Shown in pieces: positions 57,120 through 64,000 of a stretch of DNA of 64,000 bases. Origin of the DNA: Glycomyces lechevalierae (GTDB taxonomy: Bacteria; Actinomycetota; Actinomycetes; Mycobacteriales; Micromonosporaceae); assembly GCF_027622945.1 (NCBI RefSeq), contig NZ_JAPZVQ010000002.1:226375-290374 (forward strand). Direction: 5' to 3'. Made by a program: the position numbers and the translations under genes. The first letter of the stretch is position 1, and every line of letters starts with the position of its first letter. The notes beneath the pieces are model-generated. The model made no database searches, was not told the DNA's origin, and was given only the letters and a program-made list of their open reading frames with translations.

Positions 57120-57830
57120 TCAAGTCCGGTCTACTGCTCGGCCTCCCCCGCTCCTCACCTCCCTTGCCGACTCGATGGCCGCGCGGACCGCTTCCAGTCG
57201 GGCGCGGAAGTCCGGGTCGTCGGACTCTGCCAGCGCTTCGAGCGTGGTGCGCCGTCGCCGCAGGGATCGCTCCAGCCAGTCCTGCCATTCCGGCGTGGCC
57301 TCGACGGCCTCGACCGTCACGGGCCGCCAGACCGGCATCGGTGCACCGCCGGCTGCGAATCGCGGGTTGGGTTTGAGCCCTTCTGGTTCGGGCAGGAAGT
57401 CTCGGACCGCGCTGTCGGTCCAGCCGCGCGATCGCAGGAGTGGTTTGGTCACCCAGACCGTGCCGTCTCGCTGCCGGACGAACTGCGGTCTCGGCGGTGC
57501 GGGCGGGCCCTGCCACTCCAGGGGCAGCGGCTCGTTCCGGGGTGGAGCGTCAGCGACCGGTTCCGGTGGTCGGCTTGGTGTCTGCGTTTTCGCAGGTTCG
57601 GGTTCCGGCTCGATCGCCGGCGGTGCTGGAGGCGGCGGCGTCTCGGGTTCGATGCTCGGAAATGGTCCGAGTCGATCGGAGGCCGCCAGGGAATCGAGGA
57701 GCCATCTGGCGAAGTGCGCCCGTAGTGGCTCGTCGGGGATGGTTTCGAACGGCAGGGCCCGGGTGATCACCTCGAGGCCGGCCTGGTTCCGTGAACTGTC
57801 TGATGGTTTCGCTGCCATCGCATCGTCCAA
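57120..57830 (-). CDS. Hypothetical protein with Pro-rich linker
   Basis: A 236-residue soluble protein (M5 at 57818 is an alternative start). A helical N-terminal 55 residues, a Pro/Glu-rich linker (about 58-100) and a C-terminal part with T-V-W-V-T-K-P-L-L-R-S-R-G-W-T-D-S-A-V-R-D-F-L, then a charged helix W-L-E-R-S-L-R-R-R-R-T-T-L-E-A-L. The R-G-W-T-D-S-A-V-R-D-F motif occurs in short actinobacterial proteins that bind nucleic acid or partner proteins, but I cannot name a family. Confidence 0.65.
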   Translation of the reverse strand: MDDAMAAKPSDSSRNQAGLEVITRALPFETIPDEPLRAHFARWLLDSLAASDRLGPFPSIEPETPPPPAPPAIEPEPEPAKTQTPSRPPEPVADAPPRNEPLPLEWQGPPAPPRPQFVRQRDGTVWVTKPLLRSRGWTDSAVRDFLPEPEGLKPNPRFAAGGAPMPVWRPVTVEAVEATPEWQDWLERSLRRRRTTLEALAESDDPDFRARLEAVRAAIESAREVRSGGGRAVDRT

Positions 57831-58070
57831 TCGGTTCTCGCGCCCCGCCTTTCCGGGCGTTGCGCGCGCTATTCAGTTGCCTTCGAAACCATAGAGGAGG
57901 GGTACGACATTTTTCTCCGACAAAGCGTTGACCTGTGGCGATGATCGCTTTAGGAGCGCTCGTGCCGGGTTGTCAGCAGGGTGTCAGCGGCGCGTCAGCG
58001 TCCGCGGCGATGGTTCTTCTCGACAGCGCTCCGGGGATCACCGGGGCATCGCAGTGTGGAGGGAACCATC

Positions 58071-59450
58071 ATGAGCGCCAACGAACTCGACCAGATCGTC
58101 GCCGAGCGGGCCGCCGACTACGCCGTGCCGGGCATCGCGGTCGGCATCTGGCACCAGGGTCGCGAGATCTTCTCGTCCCACGGCGTCACCAGCGTCGCGA
58201 ACCCGCTCCCGGTCGGCGAGGACACCATCTTCACCCTCGGCTCGACGTCCAAGACCTTCACGGCGACCGCGATCGTGATCCTCGCCGAACAGGGCAAGGT
58301 GGACCTCGACGCGCCGGTGCGCCGCTACCTTCCCGGTCTGAAGCTCGCCGACGAGGAGACCGCCGCCGCGATCACGATCGGCAACCTGCTCAACCACACT
58401 GCGGGCCTTGACACCTGGATGCTGCTCGACACCGGCGACGGCGACGACGCCCTCGAGCGGTACGTGGGCCGCCTGGACGAGCTGACGCTCATCGCCAAGC
58501 CCGGCGAGCGGGCCTCCTACAGCCAGGCCGCGTTCAGCATCCTAGGCCGAGTCATCGAGGTCGTCACCGGCCAATCCTACGAGCAGGCGATCGCGGACCT
58601 GCTGTTCGAGCCGTTGGGCCTTGAGAACACCACGTTCTTCGCCGCCGAGGCCATGACCCGCAAGTTCTCGCTCGGCCACAACGTCACCGAGGACGGCGCC
58701 ACCGTATCGCCCAAGTGGAAGCTCCACCGCGCCCAGAACCCCGGCGGTGGCGGCGCGGCCACCGTGCGCGACCTGGTCCGCTGGGCCCGGTTCCACCTCG
58801 GGGACGGCCGCGCCGCGTCGGGCGAGCGGATCGTCTCCGCCGAAGCGCTGCAGGCGATGCGGCGTCAAACCGTTGAGCTGCGTGGCAGCTCCATCGGCGA
58901 CGGGTTCGGGATCTGCTGGTTCCTGCGCGAGATCGACGGCGCTGCCACGTTCGGGCACGGCGGCTCCGGCCACGGCCAGTTCGCGGACTTCCTGGTCGTG
59001 CCCGAACACGACTTCGCGATCGCCGTGACCACGAATGCCGAGCCGGGCGGCACGCCCTGCAACCTGGCGGTCATCCGCTGGGCCTTGGAGCACTACCTCG
59101 GCCTGGTCGACCGCGATCCGGAGCCGGTCGCGTTCGACAAGGCGCGCGCCGCCGAGGTCGTGGGCGACTATGAGGTGGACATGATGATCGTGAGCGTCGT
59201 CGACGAGGGCGATCACCTGACCCTCGCCGCCCGGATCCGGCCTGAGCTGCGTGCGGCTTCCACCGAAGCGATCCCCGCCGACTGCGAGCCCGCACACATG
59301 GGGTTCATCGCGGAGGGCGGCGACGACTACATCGTCACGGCTGGACCGCTCGAAGGCCAGCGCGGCTACTTCGCTCGCGACGAGCGCGGCGCGATCACGG
59401 CGCTCGACCTCGCCGGACGCCAGTTCCGGCGTGTGAAGGACAAAGCCTGA
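58071..59450 (+). CDS. Class C beta-lactamase-related serine hydrolase
   Basis: A 459-residue protein without signal peptide. GGAGGGAA precedes the ATG. The penicillin-binding fold motifs are visible: S-x-x-K as S-T-S-K (about residue 59, nucleophile Ser), Y-x-(N/Q) as Y-S-Q (about 148) and the third motif H-G-G in F-G-H-G-G-S-G-H. A lipocalin-like C-terminal domain follows (about 365-459). Relatives are D-aminopeptidases, esterases or PBP-like hydrolases; real beta-lactam resistance is unlikely. A heptamer repeat follows the stop. Confidence 0.88.
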   Translation: MSANELDQIVAERAADYAVPGIAVGIWHQGREIFSSHGVTSVANPLPVGEDTIFTLGSTSKTFTATAIVILAEQGKVDLDAPVRRYLPGLKLADEETAAAITIGNLLNHTAGLDTWMLLDTGDGDDALERYVGRLDELTLIAKPGERASYSQAAFSILGRVIEVVTGQSYEQAIADLLFEPLGLENTTFFAAEAMTRKFSLGHNVTEDGATVSPKWKLHRAQNPGGGGAATVRDLVRWARFHLGDGRAASGERIVSAEALQAMRRQTVELRGSSIGDGFGICWFLREIDGAATFGHGGSGHGQFADFLVVPEHDFAIAVTTNAEPGGTPCNLAVIRWALEHYLGLVDRDPEPVAFDKARAAEVVGDYEVDMMIVSVVDEGDHLTLAARIRPELRAASTEAIPADCEPAHMGFIAEGGDDYIVTAGPLEGQRGYFARDERGAITALDLAGRQFRRVKDKA

Positions 59451-59462
59451 GAGGGGGTCTCG

Positions 59463-59508
59463 CGCCCAACGCCCAACGCCCAACGCCCAACGCCCAACGC
59501 CCAACGCC
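59463..59508. repeat. 7-bp tandem array (CGCCCAA), six copies
   Basis: Six perfect units and a partial copy, 13 nt after the hydrolase stop codon. Confidence 0.92.
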
Positions 59509-59753
59509 TGGAGAGGGTGTCCGTGTCTGTGGAGCCGGTCGGTAGCCCCGACCGGCTCCGCGGGTTTTGTCGTACCCTTCTGTCACCCTTCAGCTCGGGG
59601 GCCGCCGAACCGGAACCAATGCGCTATCAGCGCGCCCGCCGTTCCGAGCCCCGCGCCGACCATCGCCCCCACCGGCCCGGCCTTCCCACCTCATCCGCAC
59701 CCGGCGGCCCTCCGCCATTTCCACCCTCGCCGGTCCCGGGCACACTTGCTCTC

Positions 59754-62700
59754 ATGCGCGTACTCCTCCTCGGTCCCTTCGAGATCCGCGACGGCGACGA
59801 CCAGCCCATCGAACTCGCCGGGGCACGGCTCCGCGCGCTCGTCGCCCGCCTCGCGCTCGAACCGGGCCGCGAAGTCACGGCGGACGCGCTGCTCGACGCG
59901 ATCTGGGAGGACGACGCACCCTCCGCGAACGCCTTGCAGGCCTTGGTCTCCCGTGTGCGCCGCGCGATCGGCGCCGAGCGACTCACCCGGGGTGCCTCCG
60001 GCTACCGTCTCGCGGTCCAGCCCGGCGACGTAGACGTGACACGGTTCGAGCGGCTGGCAGAATCCGGGCGCCGACACGGCGACCTCGCCGCGCTCCGCGA
60101 AGCCGAATCGCTCTGGCGCGGGCCGGCCCTCGCCGACCTGCGTCACCTCCGGTTCGCCGAGAACGAAGCGGTCCGCCTGGAGCGCTTGCGAAATGAGACC
60201 ACGCGCGAGCGGCTCGCCCTCGAGATCGCCACCGGCACCGACGTCCTCGCCGAACTCGAACCGCTCGCTGAGGCGAACCCCCTCGACGAGCGCTGGCAAG
60301 CCCTCCTCATGCGCGCGCTCTACGCGACCGGCCGCCCGGCCGAGGCCCTCGACGTGTTCGAGCGCGCCCGCGAACGCCTCGCCGACGAGCTCGGGGCCGA
60401 CCCGTCCGCCGAGCTCGCCGAACTCCACCTCCAGATCCTGCGCCAAAGCGCGGCCCCCGCACCACGGGTCGAGAAGCGCACCAACCTGAAAGCCCAGCTC
60501 ACCAGCTTCGTCGGCCGCGAAGCCGACCTGGACGCCCTCGCCAAGGCAGTCGCCGCGTCCCGCCTGGTCACGGTCACCGGCCCCGGCGGCGCGGGCAAGA
60601 CCCGCCTCGCGGTCGAGGCCGCTGCCGGCATAGCAGGCGTTGCACCGCAGGGCATCTGGCTGGTGGAACTCGCGGCGGTGGGCGACGACGCCGACGTGGC
60701 GCCAGCGGTCCTGCGCGCGATCGGCGCCCGCGAGTCCGGCCTGCTGGAGCCGTCCGCGCACGACGCCGCCTCCCGCCTCGAGGAGTACTTCGCGGACCAG
60801 GACGCGCTCGTCATCTTCGACAACTGCGAGCACCGCATCGACGCCGCCGCCCGACTCGCCGCGCGTCTCCTCGGCGCCTGCCCGGGCCTGCGTCTCCTCG
60901 CCACTAGCCGTGAGGCCCTGGGGATCGGCGGCGAGCGCCTGCTCCCGATCCCGCCGCTGCCGTTCTCAGGCGACCGCCCGGAGGAGAGCCCGGCCGTGCG
61001 CCTGTTCTGCGAACGGGCCGGCGCAGTGCGCCCCGATTTCAAGCTCGACGCGTCGAACACGGAAGCGGTCGTGGAGATCTGCCGCCGCCTCGACGGGCTG
61101 CCTTTGGCGGTCGAGCTGGCCGCCGCGCGCATGCGGGCGCTCGACGCCGCGCAGATCGCCGCCCGTCTGGACGACCGGTTCGCGTTGCTCGCCGGGTCCG
61201 ACCGGACCGCGCCCGAGCGCCACCGCACCCTCGAAGGCGTCATCGCTTGGAGCTGGGACCTGCTCTCGGATGCCGAACGGGCCCTTGCGATGCGAATGTC
61301 CGTTTACCCCGGCGGCGTCGGACTGGACCGCGTCGACGATCTCGACGCGCTCGCCGGACTCGTCGACAAGTCCCTAGTGGAGCGTGTGGGCGAGCGGTAC
61401 CGGATGCTCGAGACCATCCGCTCCTATGCCGGGGCGCAGCTCGCCCCGGCCGACGCCGAGGCCGAGCGGAACGCCATGGCCCGCTACTGCCTCGACCTGG
61501 TCGAACACGCCGACGACGAGATCCGGTCGGCCGCCCAGATCGAGGCGATCGCCCGCCTCGACGCCGAACACGACAACCTCCTGGCCGTCCTCGGCCGCTC
61601 GGTCACGTTCGGCGACAAGGAGACCGGGCTGCGCATGATCGCCGCTCTCTTCTGGTACTGGCACCTGCGCGGCTTCCGCAGCCAGCTCCAGCACTGGTTC
61701 CCGGCGATCCTGGCCCTCCCTGGCCAGGTCCCCGCGCCGCTCGAGCCGGCCGTCCTGCTCATCACCGGCATGGGCCAGTCCGAACTCGGCGACCCCGAAT
61801 CCGGCGCCCGTTCGATCGCCGAGGGCATGGCTTTGGGTCGCAAGGCGAACGGCGCGATCGCGGGCCGTTCGCTGCTCGCCATCGCCCCGGCGTTCCTCTC
61901 GGACCCGACCGTCGCCGCCGACGTCGAGACCGCCGAAGGCTGGGAGCGGGGGATCATCCTGCTCACCGCGGCCGCCGTCGGTGAAGGCTCCACCGGCCTC
62001 GCGGGTCTCGAGCAGATCGATCGCGCCGAAGCCGAGTTCGCGAAGCTCGGCGAGCGTTTCGGCCGCGCCTCGGCGCTGCGGATGCGCGCCGAAGTCTGGA
62101 CCCGCCAGGGCGATCACGCCGCCGCCGAGGACGCGCTCGCGCAGGCCGCGCGGCTGTTCGACGAGCTCGGCACCGCCGCGGACGCCGCCGAGACCTACGG
62201 CGAACTCGCGATCGTCACCGCACTGCGCGATGTGGTCGACGGCGGCACTGAAAGTCGCGCCTGGGAGCCGATGCGGCTCGGCCTCGAGCGGGCCGACGCC
62301 GACCGCGACCCGCACAACACCGCGTACGTGCGCTGGTGCCGCGCGCAGGTCCTGCTGCACACGGGCGACCGCTGGTCGGCGTTGAGCGAACTCGATGCCG
62401 CCGAATCGGTGTTCAGTCGCACCACATTGGACTCCAGAATCCAAGTGTGGGGCATGGCCTTGCGCGCCTTGGCCGCCCTCGCCGATGGCGACGCATCGCT
62501 GGCCCGGCGCCGTCTCGATGCACTCACCGCCGACCATGCCGGGGCGTCGGCGGGTCCGAACCTGGCCGTCGCGGCCCGGGTCGGCGCGGCGATCACCCTC
62601 CAAGAAGGGAACGCGGCCGGCGCGGCGACCCTGCTCGGCGCGTCCACCGCGCTGCTCGGCACCGAGGACCGGCGCGGCTACGACGCGACGCTGCGAACCC

Positions 62701-62810
62701 CCGAGCGCGCCCGGGAGGTATTGGGCGACAAGGCGTTCGAGGACGCTTATCGGCAAGGTTCGGCACTCGACCGGGACGCGGCGATCGCGCTGCTCGTCAA
62801 CCGGGGCTGA
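59754..62810 (+). CDS. AfsR/SARP-family regulator with NB-ARC and TPR domains
   Basis: A 1018-residue regulator. Upstream ORF sequence is Pro/Arg-rich and non-coding, so ATG 59754 (M-R-V-L-L-L-G-P-F-E-I) is used. Domains: SARP winged helix (1-92), BTAD (95-240), NB-ARC ATPase with P-loop T-G-P-G-G-A-G-K-T-R (about 275) and Walker B A-L-V-I-F-D-N-C-E-H, and a long helical TPR-like C-terminus. It shares the domain order of AfsR, a global activator of secondary metabolism, but no biosynthetic cluster is in the window. It converges tail to tail with the DUF952 gene without a gap. Confidence 0.92.
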   Translation: MRVLLLGPFEIRDGDDQPIELAGARLRALVARLALEPGREVTADALLDAIWEDDAPSANALQALVSRVRRAIGAERLTRGASGYRLAVQPGDVDVTRFERLAESGRRHGDLAALREAESLWRGPALADLRHLRFAENEAVRLERLRNETTRERLALEIATGTDVLAELEPLAEANPLDERWQALLMRALYATGRPAEALDVFERARERLADELGADPSAELAELHLQILRQSAAPAPRVEKRTNLKAQLTSFVGREADLDALAKAVAASRLVTVTGPGGAGKTRLAVEAAAGIAGVAPQGIWLVELAAVGDDADVAPAVLRAIGARESGLLEPSAHDAASRLEEYFADQDALVIFDNCEHRIDAAARLAARLLGACPGLRLLATSREALGIGGERLLPIPPLPFSGDRPEESPAVRLFCERAGAVRPDFKLDASNTEAVVEICRRLDGLPLAVELAAARMRALDAAQIAARLDDRFALLAGSDRTAPERHRTLEGVIAWSWDLLSDAERALAMRMSVYPGGVGLDRVDDLDALAGLVDKSLVERVGERYRMLETIRSYAGAQLAPADAEAERNAMARYCLDLVEHADDEIRSAAQIEAIARLDAEHDNLLAVLGRSVTFGDKETGLRMIAALFWYWHLRGFRSQLQHWFPAILALPGQVPAPLEPAVLLITGMGQSELGDPESGARSIAEGMALGRKANGAIAGRSLLAIAPAFLSDPTVAADVETAEGWERGIILLTAAAVGEGSTGLAGLEQIDRAEAEFAKLGERFGRASALRMRAEVWTRQGDHAAAEDALAQAARLFDELGTAADAAETYGELAIVTALRDVVDGGTESRAWEPMRLGLERADADRDPHNTAYVRWCRAQVLLHTGDRWSALSELDAAESVFSRTTLDSRIQVWGMALRALAALADGDASLARRRLDALTADHAGASAGPNLAVAARVGAAITLQEGNAAGAATLLGASTALLGTEDRRGYDATLRTPERAREVLGDKAFEDAYRQGSALDRDAAIALLVNRG

Positions 62811-63134
62811 TCACTCGGCCGGCCAGGGCCGGACTTCGACGACCGCGCTCGTCTTGAGCGGGCCGTACAGATGCGGGTACTCGGGCGCGCCGGGCGCCGG
62901 CGCCTCGTAGCGGATCGGCACGTCCACCAGGTCGGCGTCGATGACCAGGACCACGAGCGGGCCCGGGTGGTCGTCGTAGACGAACGCGGCCACGTCCTCG
63001 AGCTGGTCGGGCAGCGAGCAGTGGATGAAGCCCTCCTCGGCGAGAGTCTTGCCGCGCGTCGAGCCCTCGTACATGCCCGCGGCGCGCGCGGCCTCCCAGA
63101 GGTCCGGTTCGGTCAGGTGCAGCAGCTCGGTCAT
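62811..63134 (-). CDS. DUF952 family protein
   Basis: A 107-residue protein. It matches DUF952 in order and length: L-L-H-L-T-E-P-D-L-W, S-T-R-G-K-T-L-A-E-E-G-F-I-H-C-S-L, P-D-Q-L, L-V-V-L-V-I-D, and R-Y-E-A-P with P-H-L-Y-G-P-L. The fold is related to glutathione-S-transferase-like or ADP-ribosyl-type domains; the function is unknown. Its stop codon abuts that of the AfsR-like gene. Confidence 0.9.
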   Translation of the reverse strand: MTELLHLTEPDLWEAARAAGMYEGSTRGKTLAEEGFIHCSLPDQLEDVAAFVYDDHPGPLVVLVIDADLVDVPIRYEAPAPGAPEYPHLYGPLKTSAVVEVRPWPAE

Positions 63135-63159
63135 GCCCGCACGCTACCGCGACAGGCGG

Positions 63160-63186
63160 ACGGCCCCGCGCATGGCGCGGGGCCGT
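63160..63186 (-). terminator. Hairpin between two leftward genes
   Basis: A perfect 12-bp stem ACGGCCCCGCGC/GCGCGGGGCCGT with loop ATG, downstream of the gene ending at 63201. Confidence 0.7.
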
Positions 63187-63200
63187 TCTCGTTCTCGGGC

Positions 63201-63767
63201 CTACCGGAAGTAGGCGCGGGCCGGGCGCAGGGCCAGGAGGACCACGCCGAGGACGCAGCCCGTGATGACCACTGCGAAGCGAACGCCTTCGAGGGCCGGG
63301 AGCCAGGCTGGGTACGCCGCGAACGCGGCGTCCAGGATCGCGGCGGCGTCGAGGGAGCGGACGGCCGCGTCGTCGGCGGCATCGAAGAGCGACTGGACCT
63401 TCGCGTTCGCTGTCGCGTTGCTGGCCATGATGAGTGCGTTCCCCGCCAGCACGAGCGGCAGCGCGATGAATGACAGCGGTCGACCGATGCGCTTGCCCGC
63501 CAACAGGATCAGGCCCAACGCGGCGATCGCGGCAGCGATGGCGAACGGCGCCCAGATCGCGACTCCGTGCTCGTCGAACGCGAGCCCGTTCGCGGCCAAC
63601 AGGTTCGGGTCCTGGCCCTGGCGGACGACCTCGGCTTCGGCCGCCGCTTGGACGTCGGCGCCGTAGAGGAGACCGATGATCGGAATCGAAGCGAACGCCA
63701 GGGCGATCGCGAAGTGGAGGACGGCGGCGATGGTGAGTGAGGCGGGGCGAGTGGGCTTGGCGGACAT
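63201..63767 (-). CDS. Four-helix membrane protein
   Basis: A 188-residue protein with AAGGAGAC before the ATG at 63767. Four hydrophobic segments at about 11-35, 69-90, 95-115 and 155-180; a loop of about 40 residues after the first helix is rich in Ala, Asp and Glu. No family is recognised; the layout resembles small DUF-type membrane proteins of actinobacteria. Confidence 0.7.
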   Translation of the reverse strand: MSAKPTRPASLTIAAVLHFAIALAFASIPIIGLLYGADVQAAAEAEVVRQGQDPNLLAANGLAFDEHGVAIWAPFAIAAAIAALGLILLAGKRIGRPLSFIALPLVLAGNALIMASNATANAKVQSLFDAADDAAVRSLDAAAILDAAFAAYPAWLPALEGVRFAVVITGCVLGVVLLALRPARAYFR

Positions 63768-63918
63768 GGGAGTCTCCTTCGCTCGAGGGGCCGGTCGTCC
63801 GGTCGCCGTTTCGGCGTCCCGGTTCATGCCGGTACCTTCGCGAGCGGCGCTGACGGCACACTGACAGCGCGCTGACGAGTCGCATAGTCCGTGCGCCGCA
63901 GCAGGAGACGGAACCGTG

Positions 63919-64000
<82 letters not shown>

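Noticed and set aside
56056..57894. Long ORFs with R-R-C-G-V-A-A-L or R-N-A-A-T-P-Q repeats
   Set aside because: They are produced by the octamer array staying open in all frames, not by selection.
58071..59450. Antibiotic-resistance beta-lactamase
   Set aside because: It has the fold motifs but no signal peptide, an extra C-terminal domain and Y-S-Q in place of Y-x-N; a general serine hydrolase is more likely.
59754..62810. Regulator of a biosynthetic gene cluster in this window
   Set aside because: The AfsR-like gene has no biosynthetic enzymes around it; its neighbours are unrelated single genes.

Overview
The window is GC-rich throughout and reads as a chromosomal stretch of a filamentous or Glycomyces/Streptomyces-like actinobacterium. 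The evidence is a GlnR-type regulator, SARP regulators, DUF1707, DUF397 and DUF1416 proteins, type VII secretion (T7SS) modules, ECF41/SigJ, and TANNNT -10 boxes placed right at start codons (leaderless genes). The genus cannot be fixed from sequence alone. Most of the window is ordinary chromosome; the accessory part is about 32.3-40.7 kb. G-homopolymer blocks at 3.96-4.04 kb, about 12.0 kb and the right end look like low-quality or contig-edge sequence.

0-12 kb: small membrane and cell-envelope proteins, then a very unusual tRNA region (4.9-5.3 kb). There two tRNA 3' halves, each with T-arm, acceptor strand and CCA, are each followed directly by the matching 5' half, as in circularly permuted tRNA genes. 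After this come a lipoprotein, a stand-alone sensor-domain membrane protein, a methyltransferase, a HEAT-repeat protein and an AbiEi/DUF559-type protein. 12-18 kb: DUF1707 protein, secreted subtilisin-like protease, secreted GH43 arabinanase-like enzyme. 18-20.4 kb: a putative T7SS substrate pair.

20.6-25.5 kb: the actinobacterial neighbourhood glnR - membrane protein - DUF2993 - rhodanese sulfurtransferase - DUF1416. A leaderless 25-residue Cys-containing leader peptide precedes the sulfurtransferase and was too short for routine ORF calling. 25.5-27.6 kb: two paralogous secreted proteins, each with the same promoter (four heptamers at 11-bp spacing, a TACNGT -10, a leaderless ATG), next to a SARP regulator that probably controls them. 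27.8-29.3 kb: an ECF41-type sigma factor with its CMD/AhpD-like partner and its signature promoter. 30.5 kb: an isolated NuoD.

32.3-40.8 kb: two polymorphic-toxin cassettes with T7SS-type delivery proteins, facing each other. Cassette 1 (+) is SUKH-4-like, YbaB-like, EspC-like, WXG/LXG-like, novel toxin candidate, immunity candidate. Cassette 2 (-) is YbaB-like, WXG-like, CpnT-N-like, HNH nuclease toxin, SUKH, SUKH-4-like, membrane protein. Between them lies gene debris: a frameshifted gene and a DUF397 protein.

41-64 kb: GH43-like glycosidase, 5-oxoprolinase pxpABC, a Cys/Met-metabolism PLP enzyme, a CopD/CtaG-type membrane protein, an AAA ATPase, a choice-of-anchor A protein with LATTG sorting signal, DUF1275, a TIGR01777 epimerase, EamA transporter/CGNR regulator divergon, pentapeptide protein, serine hydrolase and an AfsR-like regulator. 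Short tandem repeats (5, 7, 8 and 14 bp units) sit just downstream of several stop codons.
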